A stretch of DNA of 54,247 nt from a virus (IMGVR_UViG_3300008219_004273:1-54247), one strand, 5' to 3'. Counted from the first letter of the stretch, positions 32,156-42,786 are shown. A program made the numbers and translations. Notes: a model not told the origin generated them from the sequence alone.

Positions 32156-33948
32156 TATTTAATAGCTCCTTTAATATCTTTGAATAAATATTTTACTTCA
32201 AAAATTACATTTTCTGGTGCATATATAATATTTTCATCTGCAGAAGTAAAATCTTCAATGTTATATACCACTGATGAATAACCAGTTCCAAGAACATTTG
32301 TGATCTTAACTTGTTCTACGTCTGATATGCCTCTAATCTTATTAAGCTTATTATATATATCTGTAACAACCAGATTTTCTCCTATATCCATCTTTACAGA
32401 AAAATGATCCCTCAAAGTTACAATTGCTTCATTCAAAACAACAAATTTATCAAACTCTAAATTTGCCGTCGCGACAAAATCAATTTTAATATTAACAATT
32501 TTAACATCTAAAATATCAACTGTGTCATTTATCATTCTGCTTTTATTAATCCAAGTTTTTAGATTTTCTTTTAATGTACTGGTTGATGCTGCTAGTTGTC
32601 CATTTCTCAAACTTGAAACAACATATAAATTCATATTTCTTTTAAAAGAATCATGATCTTGCATTATGTTACATCTTTTAATAGCTCCAAATTTTGGCGG
32701 CATTGAATAAACAAGCGTTTTATAATCTTGTTTAGTTACAGCGCGGTTCTGTGCTGCAAAAACATCGCCCATTCTTATTTTTAATTCATCAATACTTGGC
32801 AATGAAACATCACCAACGACAGGATTTTCGTTTTCTACTTCTAAAGAGTTTATTACAGTATTGACCTTCGTAGAAACTAAGCTTGATTTGTTTTTAAATT
32901 TAAAATTAGAACCAACAACTTGTGTTATAGTGCCAACAGTGGCATTTACATTACTATCTCTGTTTTTTCTATATGTAACCCTCAAAGTTGTGTTCACGGG
33001 GGCAACGCCGAATTTATCAGTTTCAATGAGCTTTGAAGGATCAAAAGAACTGTCAACGACATACGTTCTTCCATGTAAATTTAATGCAATGTCGCTTGGA
33101 TCTGCTAAAACATTATCAGAAATAACATTTTCTGTTCCATAACCAAACTGTAGAAAAGTCGAACGTCTTTCGTTTATAACCGTAAACCTTCTTGGCACAA
33201 CAACCGGTTTTAATATATTTGGAACTTCTGTTGAATCAGAGCTTGTGTTCAATATCTCTTTGTAAATAACGTTTTGTGATAAAAAATCAACTTCAAAATA
33301 TTCTCGACCCTCGGAATCAAAAACGGAAACAATTTCTGTAATATTGATATCACGAACTTCTACTTTTTTAAATTTTTCATATGCCCCAACGGGTATTGTT
33401 GTCTGCACAAGCTCACCAGACATAACCTTTCCGAGTGCCTTTATCGCGTAACTCGTTGGAACACCGGTATCCGAATTTACAGCAGCCACAACAATATCAT
33501 TCTCTGACTTCATAAAATCGACTTCTTCCAATAGTGTAAAAATATTACCACGATTAGTGCTAAATGTGCTATTTTTTCTTAACACTGGAATATAATCGGT
33601 GTCTGGGCCCAAACCTTCGCTTAAAGCGGGAACAATGACATAACAAGACAACGCCCCGATAGAGGCATGGGTTCGAGCATATTTATATCCCATTTGGCGC
33701 CCATGTCTAATGACATTATTGTATTCAATTGCAGTGTCTAAAAATGATTCATTTGCTTGATAGTCTAGATAAAAAGAAAGAATATCACCAATATAAGAAA
33801 CCGTATCAACCATTAATGAACCAAAAGAAGCTTCATTGAAATCTCGAAACGTATCCGGATAATATCTTTCAGCATATGCCAACAAATCTCTTCTTATTGT
33901 TGCATAGTCTCTACTGGTATATCTAATTGTCGGTTTTCTCTTTGGCAT
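32155..33948 (-). CDS. Baseplate wedge protein, gp6-like
   Basis: A 597-residue baseplate J/gp6-family protein. The N-terminus (Y-T-S-R-D-Y-A-T-I-R-R-D-L, then Y-P-D-T-F-R-D-F-N-E-A-S-F-G and S-Y-I-G-D-I-L-S-F-Y-L-D) is the conserved signature of T4 gp6, and A-V-T-K-Q-D-Y-K-T-L-V-Y-S-M near residue 410 is another family landmark. In T4, gp6 dimers form the ring that links the wedges around the hub and drive sheath contraction. It is followed upstream by a gp25 homologue, as in other contractile phages. TAGGAGAG precedes the ATG. Confidence 0.93.
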   Translation of the reverse strand: MPKRKPTIRYTSRDYATIRRDLLAYAERYYPDTFRDFNEASFGSLMVDTVSYIGDILSFYLDYQANESFLDTAIEYNNVIRHGRQMGYKYARTHASIGALSCYVIVPALSEGLGPDTDYIPVLRKNSTFSTNRGNIFTLLEEVDFMKSENDIVVAAVNSDTGVPTSYAIKALGKVMSGELVQTTIPVGAYEKFKKVEVRDINITEIVSVFDSEGREYFEVDFLSQNVIYKEILNTSSDSTEVPNILKPVVVPRRFTVINERRSTFLQFGYGTENVISDNVLADPSDIALNLHGRTYVVDSSFDPSKLIETDKFGVAPVNTTLRVTYRKNRDSNVNATVGTITQVVGSNFKFKNKSSLVSTKVNTVINSLEVENENPVVGDVSLPSIDELKIRMGDVFAAQNRAVTKQDYKTLVYSMPPKFGAIKRCNIMQDHDSFKRNMNLYVVSSLRNGQLAASTSTLKENLKTWINKSRMINDTVDILDVKIVNIKIDFVATANLEFDKFVVLNEAIVTLRDHFSVKMDIGENLVVTDIYNKLNKIRGISDVEQVKITNVLGTGYSSVVYNIEDFTSADENIIYAPENVIFEVKYLFKDIKGAIK

Positions 33949-33962
33949 GTTGATTTTCTCTC

Positions 33963-34364
33963 CTAGGCAATAAGATCTCCCATGAAATCTAATTTGAGTT
34001 CAAGTTTGTTTCGCGCTTGTAGTGTTCCAACCGCATATTCAATTTCTATATTCACAAAATTAAATGTATTTTCTAATTCTTTCGGTTTTTTAAAGTTTAT
34101 TCTAAAAATTTTTATATATGGAAGATAAGTTTGAACTTGATTGCGAATTTTCCCTTCAATTTGTCCATAAGTAAGTGGATTATTTTGTTCAAAAAGAAAT
34201 CTTTTTAAACCCACACCAAAGTTGGGATCCATTATTCTTTCGCCCGGGCTGGTTAAAATAAGCATCTTAAGATTTTGCAAAGCTAAACCTTCATACGTTT
34301 TAATTAACTTATATCCATCAGTTTCATCTCTTCGCAGAGGAAGTTCTGGTGCCAATCCTGCCAT
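33963..34364 (-). CDS. Baseplate wedge protein, gp25/GPW family
   Basis: A 133-residue protein with the gp25/W lysozyme-like fold used structurally in contractile tails. The hallmark region reads L-I-L-T-S-P-G-E-R-I-M-D-P-N-F-G-V-G-L at about residues 36-54, followed by F-L-F-E-Q-N-N and a helical I-R-N-Q-V section. In T4, gp25 joins gp6 and gp53 in the wedge core and helps to nucleate the sheath. Length is typical. GGGAGA precedes the ATG. The pairing with gp6 fixes this block as the baseplate. Confidence 0.93.
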   Translation of the reverse strand: MAGLAPELPLRRDETDGYKLIKTYEGLALQNLKMLILTSPGERIMDPNFGVGLKRFLFEQNNPLTYGQIEGKIRNQVQTYLPYIKIFRINFKKPKELENTFNFVNIEIEYAVGTLQARNKLELKLDFMGDLIA

Positions 34365-34386
34365 TATTACTTTCTCCCAATTTCAT

Positions 34387-37300
34387 TCATACTATTACAA
34401 ACGAAGCAGTTTCATTATTATATGCTACTTTTGGTCGACCATCAGAAAATACTCTCCTCGTCCTTCCGCTAAGTAATCCTGCGTTTCCTCCTGCTGCTTC
34501 TGTATTTCTGTCGCGATAACTAAAATCATTTGTGTTTATAATGCTATCAAACATAGACTTTAACGTAGATCTTGTCTGATCAAACACACTAGTCAATCGT
34601 TCATCTCCTGCAGTAGAAAAAACCACTTCAATATAAATAGTTATTATCGATAATATTTTTTGCAGAGGAAAACAATGCTCAAACAAAAGCTTAAATCGTT
34701 CATCTTTGATCATTTTGTTAATTAGGTTTTTTTTATGATCTCTAAATTGAATATTTTCAATGTCTTCAAAATCAATATCCTTTGTAACAGAAATCAACGG
34801 AAGAGGATACGTCGATCGATATGTTGCACTTTCTTCCCAGCGACGACTCTCTTCGGTTTTCTGTAAACCCATAAATCTCTCTATAATACGAAAAGTTCGC
34901 TTGTTTGCAAAAACGAAACTTGAACTTATATTTTTTAAATTGGCGGCGTGGTCTTCTAAATCATCATCGTTGAGTTCTAGTTCGGGTACATAGACCAACC
35001 TTAATCCAACTTTTACATTTGAAACTAATTCTTTCAATTCAGGCACATCGGCGTCGGCGTTCTCAAAAACGTTTATCCGATCTAATAGTGGTAAACGATT
35101 AAGTTCGTTGACAACACTTCGACACCAGGCCTGCGGGCCCGGGCCCCGGGAGACTGATGAATCGAAAGTGGCGTTGTTATCATCGTCAAGCCATATCGGA
35201 CAGTTCTTAATAGCAGCTATGAAATATCTAATTTCTTGATCTTCGGTTACTAAAATTCCTTCAGAAAGAGACTTAATTTTAGTTACTCCATTAACATCAT
35301 ATTGGATATATTTTTCCAAGAGCAATCCACCATCTTTAAACGTCTCAAGTCCAGATCTTAGTTTTGTTTTTCTTCTTAATACATCATCCTCGAACTCGAA
35401 CTCGACTTTTTTACCTTCTTCGTCGAGCAAAAAATCTTCAAACCTATCTTTATATACTTGATCTACATCTAAAAATTCGGTTATAGAATCATCTTCAAGT
35501 ACGACTGCAGTTGGAACATTAAAAACCCCTTGACTTCCCTTGTTTTCAAAATACATCATATTCTTCAAAAATATTTCATACACTGAGTCTCGTGTCCCGG
35601 ATCGAATCATGCTCAATTCTTCTAACGTATTAGACATATCCAATATTGTCTTTTTGATAAAATAATCCATGGCACCCTTAAGCTCTATTTCTTCTGGAGA
35701 AGACAAGTCTACCTCGGTTATAGGATCTTTTAAACTTTTATTGTTTAAATTCCATTCCTCTTCATATAGTTCTTTTACATGATCTAAAATATTTTCATAA
35801 TATCCAGGCCAAAAAGGATCCTGTCTGACACAAGCTTCCTGAACCTTTAATGCTATATACCCAACAAATTCATCGCTTATAATGCTGTCTTTTTTAAAAG
35901 TATCGAAAACAGGCAATGTTTTTAAAAATAACTCAACTACATGTAACCTAACTGTTGCTTCTACTACAGAAGCTAGCAATGCTTTTTGAATATCATCTGT
36001 AGCTCCCTCGCTTTCTTGTGCTGTAGATTTTTCATATCTTTCTTTTGTTTTTTCTCTTAATTCCTCTAATCCCAACAACGTTGTCTGAGTTTCTCCGCTA
36101 GTATCACTTTTGGGTTCTAATCGCCAATTAATAATAGATTCTTCGGGGTTTTCTAAATTGTCAACTTCGGCATTAAGTATTCTTTTAGATTTTAGAAGTT
36201 TATTTGTGAACATTTTTATTATATCAGTCATCGTTCTATAATAAGCAACCCCTTCTAGATATTTCACAATAGGTTCTTCATCAAATCCCGAATCTTCGTC
36301 TCTCAAATCTTGAGAAGCTATAACAGAAAACAAAACTCGGGGATCGTGCAGGTCGTTGAAATCTTTGCCGTCCAAGATTCGTAAATCTGCAGCATCAAAT
36401 ATAGTTTCAGAAATGTCTTTTTGATTGGTTTTAATCTGAAACTCGTGATTCAATTTAAAAGGGGGTCGATTAGATGTCGGAATTTTTAAAATGTGTTCAT
36501 AAGGGGTGCCCTCTTCAATATTCCAAATAATATCGTCGCGAATGCGTCCGAGATGTGTATTTAATACGAAACTTAATCCAGACTCTCCCTCTTCGAACTC
36601 AATTCCTTCTAAATGATTTTTAACAACGCCCATTATTGATCCATTTATCTCAACAAAGCGCGTGGCATAACCCTCCGGAGGTGCTATGTCAAAAAGAGGA
36701 ACGCCGGCAGGACCCAGGCCAAGCGGCGGTGGCATATTCTTCATCATCTCGTCTTGCTGTTTCAACATTTCATATACTGATCTCATTCCAGATTTAAAAC
36801 ACAAAGTTTGAATAAATCCCAAGGGACCGTGAACCGCTTGTTCAAATACCATTATGATACTTTCAAACATTGTTTCAATTGTTCTATTCATCATATGCTG
36901 AACTGATGGTGGATTCCTGGGAATCAAAGCCGAAGAGCCGCCGATTATCGGTGGAATCGAAATTTCAGAAGCCGGCGAAGTTGGAGAAAATTGAAGAAAT
37001 TTTACTGCGCGTGAACAAGCCCTCCCGGCATTTTTTTCTGTTTCCCTCTTGATATCATCAGCGCTCAATGAATAGCCATATTTATTGATTAACAATTGTT
37101 CGCGGCGTTCAGAGGCTGAAAGTCCTTCTGCTCTATTTGAGGCTACCTCTTCTCTCCAAGATTGAGATTTGGCGAGATCAAAATACTTTCCTAAATTCTC
37201 AAAAACATCAATTATTTTTGCTAAATTTGTTGGATCTCCAAAAAATCCTCTTATATTATTATATTTTTCTGTATTCAAGGTCGTCGAAATAAGCCTTATA

Positions 37301-40236
37301 ACACGCATTGATGATGTTCCCCTCAATAAAGAAAATATTTCATCCGGAGTTAGTTGTAGTGAAATTTCCTCCAAAAGTTCCTTTAAGTGGGCACCCAAGA
37401 CACTAAGATTTGCACCGGATGGGATCTCCAAACATATACTCATAACATGAGCAAATACATCAAATCTCGAATCAGGAGGGCCGGCAAATTGATCTGCTAT
37501 GATCGATCCTATGTCTAATTCTCCATAACTTAATGAACTTGCAACATTCAAATTCAAACTTGGATCAACACAAGAGCAAATTCCGCTTGGATCAAAGTCA
37601 ATGTCAATGTCGATAACGGCTTTTATCGTTTCCAACGCTATATCTATTATAAAAGCTCTGAATTCATCGGCCAAATTGGGCAAAACCCATCCCATAAAAT
37701 CAAAAGTAGGCAATCTTCCCAACTCTATACTGGGAGTTACTGGAAGTTTGGGTATATCAAAGATATCGCCCTTCTTTGGATCACACAATTGTTCAGCGAT
37801 TTTAAGCGTAGCAGTAGTTGCCCCAAGAATTACTGCTAAATCACCCTCAAACGATGATCCAGACAGACTTGGAACGATTATTTGAAGTATTTTTATATAT
37901 ACTATCAATGTTGCGACTGCTATTCCAAGTTCTTCAAGCAACGGCGTCGTCGTTATAGATGAATTTAACTCAGCTGAAATACAAATCTCTTGAATCAAGC
38001 CTTCTATCTTTTGTTCTTCAAAGTTAATATATGCTGTCGTAACATTTCTAAAATGTTCAATGATATCAGCCATCGGTTTATTATCTAATATATTGATATC
38101 TCGAAAAACATTCAAAGTTGTTGCGTAAGTGCTTTCCGATACCGAAGCTCTCAAGAGACCAAGTTGGTCTTCGCGGGCTGTTAGCGCGGTTAACTGCCAA
38201 GTTAGATCCAAGTTAGGTGTATTGAGCGTAGATTCAAAGAATGTTCTATTGAATTGATTAACTTTATCAAAAAACGTTTTTGTGGCGCATTCCAAAAAAC
38301 TTCCTAGATTTGGAAACTCGCCCATGGTTATGGCTGCAGCAAACTGTGCGATGGTTCCAATATCAATTTTGTTTAAAATTTCTGAAAAAAGACCTTCAAT
38401 ATCACCTTCAAGCTGCGCCGCCAACTCCCGAAGATTCCCCAACACAATATCCCCTACATAATGTGTGTTTACCGATACATCTGAAAATGCAGTTTGAATA
38501 AAGTTCGGATCTGCAATCTTTTGATCTTCTCTTCTTCTCTCGGTAGCCGACGTGTATATATCATTAATTGTTTGTCTGGTTTCTCTTGCGGTCTCAATGC
38601 CGCGACCTACCCGACCCGTATTTGATGCTAATCCAGCAACGTCACCAATGTTTTCTATCTTTGGCCACTTTGGAAATGGCCTTTTTGGCATGCGAGTGGC
38701 ATCATCAAAACGATTTTGAAACTCTTCCATGTGGTTGCCGGCCTCGCGGGCGAGACTAAAAGTTTCTTCTGGAACACCGACAATTATTTGTGGGCGCGGA
38801 TACGTATACTTCAAAAGAAATTCAGTCAAACTTGGAGAATTGCTTAATGCCAGGTCTGCTTCCATTTCATTCAGCTTAGAAACATAAGCAATTGTTGTTG
38901 GGTTGCTCATTGGATAAGTTTTCTGAAATGCACTAAAACCAACACTTGCCGGTTTTTGATCAAACAAGACATAGGCTACTTCGTATCCTTCAGTAAATCC
39001 AATTTCAATTCCTGTTTCTTGAGTTGCTTGTTCCAGAAAGAAGCAGTTTTTTGCCAAAAGGTTCTTTAATGCAGTGAAAAACTCCCCCAATCGTTTGGCT
39101 TCGTTTTTAACATTAAGGCAGGTAATCCGTAAATGTTGATTTCGAGCGATTCGAGCAAAATCAATTAAACTGACCACGATATTATCTATCTGACTTCTTA
39201 TCGTTAGTGCATCTAAACGAATGAATCTAAACCTTTTTTGTCCCGTGCTCGGATCAATAGAAGGATCTTCGGATATATCCGGCAAAAGCTCAAACGTTCG
39301 TGCTGGTACCTTTACTAAAACTTTAGCTCTTGCCCTTGGTCTCTCGTCAAGATAGTATTCTGTTTCTACGCTTTGTAATAAATCCAGTTGTCCAGCGCGA
39401 TCGGGGGGCAATCTTTTATTATAAAATTTTGCTAAATGTAAAATACCTCGTGCTGCAGCTTGTTCTAATTCTGGCGAGCAAGTCGTTGGCCCTTTGTTGG
39501 TATTTGGAACAAAACCTTTACAAGCTTCAACGGTTATTGAATATTCCAAAGTGTTTTCAGCAAAAAATGGTTCTTCTTCTGTCCTCTGCGTCCAGTCAAT
39601 CGGAACTACATCTGTATTGATTGAATTTGCTACTCGACAGTTGTCTTCAGCGCTTCGAGCCGTTAGAGAAGGAATCGGTGTGCCGGCAATCACTACATTT
39701 GGATCTGCGCCATAGCGAGTAAAACCTGAAATTTCTAAAGCATCTGGATCTGATATATCAAAAAAGGCAAGATTTAGAATTAGATTACCTTCTTCATCGA
39801 ATTCAGTGGCATCATCGACGTCATCTTGAATATTGACCATGTCATCAGTGAGAGGGTCATCAGCGTCGTAATCAGTTTCAGGAACGATAACTCCACTATC
39901 TTCAAGAGTTTCTCGATCGGTCCGAGTTGCCTCTTCGTGCAGCTGCTCTTCTTTGGCTAATACAAGCTCTCCATAACCTACATCTTCATGTGTGTGTGTT
40001 TCCCAACGTATTGAAATATTGTCCCAAAGGCGCGCGGACTCGACCTTCCACTCTACAATATGATGTTCATGATCACTGGAACTTGGTGCAAAGGTTCTTT
40101 TATCGGGATGATCAACCCAACGCGAAGTTGTTCCGTTTCCGGAGCGGTCGATTTCATCCAAATATAATCTATGTTCGTGTGTACCAGTAACTAACTTAAA
40201 ATATTTGCGACCATCAGTTTCAAAAAGTTCTGCCAT
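34387..40236 (-). CDS. 1949-residue baseplate-region protein
   Basis: The largest gene in the window. The N-terminal 100 residues are His/Trp/Asp-rich (GTHEHRLYLDEIDRSGNG, D-H-E-H-H-I-V-E-W) and beta-like. The remainder is mostly helical and acidic, with one strongly hydrophobic stretch near residues 770-800 (A-V-A-T-L-I-V-Y-I-K-I-L-Q-I-I-V) and Gly/Pro segments near 1180 (MPPPLGLGPAG). I recognise no family. It lies between the spike gene and gp25, where T4 has hub and wedge genes (27, 7, 8, 53), so it may replace several of these, or be a tape-measure or hub protein. The 18-base run at 35133-35150 is pure G/C, unusual here. TTAGGA precedes the ATG. Confidence 0.8.
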   Translation of the reverse strand: MAELFETDGRKYFKLVTGTHEHRLYLDEIDRSGNGTTSRWVDHPDKRTFAPSSSDHEHHIVEWKVESARLWDNISIRWETHTHEDVGYGELVLAKEEQLHEEATRTDRETLEDSGVIVPETDYDADDPLTDDMVNIQDDVDDATEFDEEGNLILNLAFFDISDPDALEISGFTRYGADPNVVIAGTPIPSLTARSAEDNCRVANSINTDVVPIDWTQRTEEEPFFAENTLEYSITVEACKGFVPNTNKGPTTCSPELEQAAARGILHLAKFYNKRLPPDRAGQLDLLQSVETEYYLDERPRARAKVLVKVPARTFELLPDISEDPSIDPSTGQKRFRFIRLDALTIRSQIDNIVVSLIDFARIARNQHLRITCLNVKNEAKRLGEFFTALKNLLAKNCFFLEQATQETGIEIGFTEGYEVAYVLFDQKPASVGFSAFQKTYPMSNPTTIAYVSKLNEMEADLALSNSPSLTEFLLKYTYPRPQIIVGVPEETFSLAREAGNHMEEFQNRFDDATRMPKRPFPKWPKIENIGDVAGLASNTGRVGRGIETARETRQTINDIYTSATERRREDQKIADPNFIQTAFSDVSVNTHYVGDIVLGNLRELAAQLEGDIEGLFSEILNKIDIGTIAQFAAAITMGEFPNLGSFLECATKTFFDKVNQFNRTFFESTLNTPNLDLTWQLTALTAREDQLGLLRASVSESTYATTLNVFRDINILDNKPMADIIEHFRNVTTAYINFEEQKIEGLIQEICISAELNSSITTTPLLEELGIAVATLIVYIKILQIIVPSLSGSSFEGDLAVILGATTATLKIAEQLCDPKKGDIFDIPKLPVTPSIELGRLPTFDFMGWVLPNLADEFRAFIIDIALETIKAVIDIDIDFDPSGICSCVDPSLNLNVASSLSYGELDIGSIIADQFAGPPDSRFDVFAHVMSICLEIPSGANLSVLGAHLKELLEEISLQLTPDEIFSLLRGTSSMRVIRLISTTLNTEKYNNIRGFFGDPTNLAKIIDVFENLGKYFDLAKSQSWREEVASNRAEGLSASERREQLLINKYGYSLSADDIKRETEKNAGRACSRAVKFLQFSPTSPASEISIPPIIGGSSALIPRNPPSVQHMMNRTIETMFESIIMVFEQAVHGPLGFIQTLCFKSGMRSVYEMLKQQDEMMKNMPPPLGLGPAGVPLFDIAPPEGYATRFVEINGSIMGVVKNHLEGIEFEEGESGLSFVLNTHLGRIRDDIIWNIEEGTPYEHILKIPTSNRPPFKLNHEFQIKTNQKDISETIFDAADLRILDGKDFNDLHDPRVLFSVIASQDLRDEDSGFDEEPIVKYLEGVAYYRTMTDIIKMFTNKLLKSKRILNAEVDNLENPEESIINWRLEPKSDTSGETQTTLLGLEELREKTKERYEKSTAQESEGATDDIQKALLASVVEATVRLHVVELFLKTLPVFDTFKKDSIISDEFVGYIALKVQEACVRQDPFWPGYYENILDHVKELYEEEWNLNNKSLKDPITEVDLSSPEEIELKGAMDYFIKKTILDMSNTLEELSMIRSGTRDSVYEIFLKNMMYFENKGSQGVFNVPTAVVLEDDSITEFLDVDQVYKDRFEDFLLDEEGKKVEFEFEDDVLRRKTKLRSGLETFKDGGLLLEKYIQYDVNGVTKIKSLSEGILVTEDQEIRYFIAAIKNCPIWLDDDNNATFDSSVSRGPGPQAWCRSVVNELNRLPLLDRINVFENADADVPELKELVSNVKVGLRLVYVPELELNDDDLEDHAANLKNISSSFVFANKRTFRIIERFMGLQKTEESRRWEESATYRSTYPLPLISVTKDIDFEDIENIQFRDHKKNLINKMIKDERFKLLFEHCFPLQKILSIITIYIEVVFSTAGDERLTSVFDQTRSTLKSMFDSIINTNDFSYRDRNTEAAGGNAGLLSGRTRRVFSDGRPKVAYNNETASFVIV

Positions 40237-40244
40237 AACAAATC

Positions 40245-41201
40245 CTAATTCGTGTTGTTGTATCTGCTGTTGATGTATTTCTTCCCAATTGGATTGAGAA
40301 AGTTTATTTTATACATTGCCAAGTTCGCTTTGTGCGATAACAAAGAAAGTTTGGTTTGAGTTAGTTGTTTTACAGCAGTTGCAACACCAGAAGACACCAT
40401 TGTTGGCGAAGGTGGCGTTGGGGCACCCCAGCCTGGAGATATATGAAAATGAGTTGTTGCAAAACTGTTAAATTCCATTTGAGACATCAAAAATGGATCA
40501 ACAATCCCGCTCAATGCATCAACGTGAGAAACCAATTCTTCAATAGCAGCCACCAAATTACTCCCTTTAACCATTGGTTGTATATCCGTATCATCGTTGC
40601 CGGCAATTAAATCAATCCCAACCACACTTTCAACAGAAGCGCCCTGAGAATTCAACATATCCGTTCTCGTAATCAGCTTAATTCCATCGCGAGCAATAAT
40701 TCTAATTCCATCAGCTTTTAATGCAATACCGGACTTGGTGCTTGAGATACCAACTCTTCCAGGCACCAGGCCAAAGTTTTCATCAATGTCAGTTTTTTGA
40801 CTTATATAGATTCGCGCAGCATCCAGCTTGAAATCTGGATTTACCTCTGTAAATTCCCCTTGTTCGTTAACTTGTCTGGGATCTGCTCCCATTCTACCAC
40901 AAACAACATCTATCATTGCACATTGTGTTTCTCCACGACCACCATATCCACTTATACGATTATTTGGCCGATCTCTTCCTAATACAATTGAAGCATTATT
41001 TTCATTTGCAATTACTGTTTCACAATCCGCAGATATAAATCTTGGTACTGGTTCCAAGACCCTTGCGCCGGCGATACCTCTGGCGCCAGTGTTGTTTGCC
41101 AAGTCGGGTATAGTTCCGGCTTTGGCTAAAGCCACAGGTCCCAAACCCGCTAAAGAAACAGCCTTTCTGGTTGTTCGTGGTATAAATAGATTTTCTGCCA
41201 T
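40245..41201 (-). CDS. Baseplate spike-like protein
   Basis: A 318-residue protein starting MAENLFIPRTTRKAV. A central beta-rich part (G-I-S-S-T-K-S-G-I-A-L-K-A-D-G-I-R-I-I-A-R-D-G-I, about residues 152-180) has the short alternating strands seen in phage spike beta-helices. A helical segment (V-A-A-I-E-E-L-V-S-H-V-D) and T-H-F-H-I-S-P-G-W follow, with possible metal-binding His. It lies directly downstream of the two tail-lysin genes. I start at 41201, where GGAGAG precedes the ATG; a longer frame from 41282 overlaps the M23 gene. It is probably the membrane-piercing tip or its holder; no exact family is assigned. Confidence 0.75.
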   Translation of the reverse strand: MAENLFIPRTTRKAVSLAGLGPVALAKAGTIPDLANNTGARGIAGARVLEPVPRFISADCETVIANENNASIVLGRDRPNNRISGYGGRGETQCAMIDVVCGRMGADPRQVNEQGEFTEVNPDFKLDAARIYISQKTDIDENFGLVPGRVGISSTKSGIALKADGIRIIARDGIKLITRTDMLNSQGASVESVVGIDLIAGNDDTDIQPMVKGSNLVAAIEELVSHVDALSGIVDPFLMSQMEFNSFATTHFHISPGWGAPTPPSPTMVSSGVATAVKQLTQTKLSLLSHKANLAMYKINFLNPIGKKYINSRYNNTN

Positions 41202-41220
41202 TATATCTCTCCTTTGTTTT

Positions 41221-42780
41221 TTATACTTGTTGTAGTGGGCCTTGTACAACATCCACATCTGGATTGAATATCTTAGAAACATCCATTACTGTAAACGGAC
41301 TTATATTGCCCCGGCCGGGTCGGGGGTTTGCAGCCATTTCCGAAACTGAAGCCTCAAGATGAAGATGAGACGGGTCTCCACCTGGAAACTTATCCAATTG
41401 ACGTGGGAGCCGCGTAGCATTCCTCGTATCATTTAAATCAGCTACATAAGATAACCCCAAGAAATCTCCCTTACGATGCTGGCCGCTCGCGGGGACTTCT
41501 CCACTCACATGAATAAAAGTAAGATTGGGGTTTCTAGGATCAGCAGGTCGATATTTAAACATTTTTTGATAATCTCGATCGGAGGAAGCGTTGCTTATAG
41601 CATGTACTTCGCCATCCCATGGAGCATACATGCTCGTGCCTGAAGGAACATATATGTCTTCACCCCAATGAACTCTACGATTTCCTGGTGTTCCACGAAC
41701 ACCACCAAATTGTGCAGTACCTCTTGATTGCAGGCCTGTCCCTCGGCCGGCGCGATATCGTTCCAAAAACCACAAAGGGGTTAAAGAAATTAAAGTTTCT
41801 CCCTCAAACTGCCCAGATGGGGGTTGAAGGCCCGGGCGAGCCGCGCGGGATTCATAAGTTCCATATGTAGGAAGGTCGTTGCGTCCAAGCCCGGTAGGGG
41901 CGCTCGATATGCCAGGCGGCAAACTTGTTCCAACAAGCGGTGTATCAAGACCACCGGTCCATTGACCCACTGTCGTCGCGCAACTTGCATAAACGGCTGG
42001 TTGCGCCGTCGGCAACTGAACTTCTGGATTGACCGTAGAATTATTAATATTAATCGCGAGATTATAAGCCAAATTTTCTTGAAACTCAACCTGAGACGCG
42101 GCAGTTATCCGAAGATTAGTGCCAACCGTTGTTAATCCACTTTCTGACAACATTTCTAAGGCAACCTCTCTAGAACTAAAACTTGAAATATATTCATATG
42201 CTGTACCTCGTTGTGATTCTTGAGAATCAGAAAAAACAAATGCTATTGTTAAACTATGGGTAGAAGTTGGATTAGTTCTTATTGTTTCAATTGATGCTGC
42301 AGCTTCAGGATTTTGAGCAGCAAATTCTGAACCTGGGCTAATCAATTCATTTAATTCTTCTGTGGTTTCTAATCCACTGCTTGGTGTATCTTCGGATGGT
42401 TCTGGTTCGGTTGAAGTTGAATTGTCCGAAGGATTTGAAAAATTCGCCACATCTTCAATTAAAGTACTGTCATCAGTAGATGTATCAACAGATGTTCCAG
42501 CTAAAGTCACGATGGTTGCAACTAATTGAGTACCAAACACGACAGTGCCGGTTCTTTCGTTTTCTATTCTAAACAGTCCCAACTCATTTCCACCCACAAT
42601 GGTAAACAAAAGATTTGCCGGCAAAGGATGTTCTTGTCCCGCAGCAATAGCCTTTCGTTCAGCAATGGTCGACGTTTCGGCAATAAACCTCTCCATATCT
42701 GGTGTTCCTGATGTATCGACATACAGTGTAGCATTCTCTGCATCAGCGAAACTGGTATTTGTTGTTGCGTATTCAGACAT
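41221..42780 (-). CDS. Tail-associated M23 (LytM) metallopeptidase
   Basis: A 519-residue protein. The C-terminal 150 residues are a peptidase M23 domain: H-W-G-E-D at about residues 373-377 (the H-x3-D zinc motif) and H-L-H at about 473-475, with A-P-W-D-G-E-V between. Such enzymes cut peptide cross-links in peptidoglycan. The N-terminal 370 residues are Ser/Thr/Glu/Pro-rich, with an acidic linker near 115-145 and beta-rich sections that probably anchor it to the baseplate. There is no signal peptide, so it acts as a virion enzyme or is released by lysis. Its neighbour is a second peptidoglycan hydrolase of different specificity. Confidence 0.88.
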   Translation of the reverse strand: MSEYATTNTSFADAENATLYVDTSGTPDMERFIAETSTIAERKAIAAGQEHPLPANLLFTIVGGNELGLFRIENERTGTVVFGTQLVATIVTLAGTSVDTSTDDSTLIEDVANFSNPSDNSTSTEPEPSEDTPSSGLETTEELNELISPGSEFAAQNPEAAASIETIRTNPTSTHSLTIAFVFSDSQESQRGTAYEYISSFSSREVALEMLSESGLTTVGTNLRITAASQVEFQENLAYNLAININNSTVNPEVQLPTAQPAVYASCATTVGQWTGGLDTPLVGTSLPPGISSAPTGLGRNDLPTYGTYESRAARPGLQPPSGQFEGETLISLTPLWFLERYRAGRGTGLQSRGTAQFGGVRGTPGNRRVHWGEDIYVPSGTSMYAPWDGEVHAISNASSDRDYQKMFKYRPADPRNPNLTFIHVSGEVPASGQHRKGDFLGLSYVADLNDTRNATRLPRQLDKFPGGDPSHLHLEASVSEMAANPRPGRGNISPFTVMDVSKIFNPDVDVVQGPLQQV

Positions 42781-42786
42781 TATTGT

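Noticed and set aside
40236-41282. Longer spike frame beginning at 41282
   Set aside because: It overlaps the M23 gene by about 60 bp; the ATG at 41201 has GGAGAG upstream and a sensible N-terminus.
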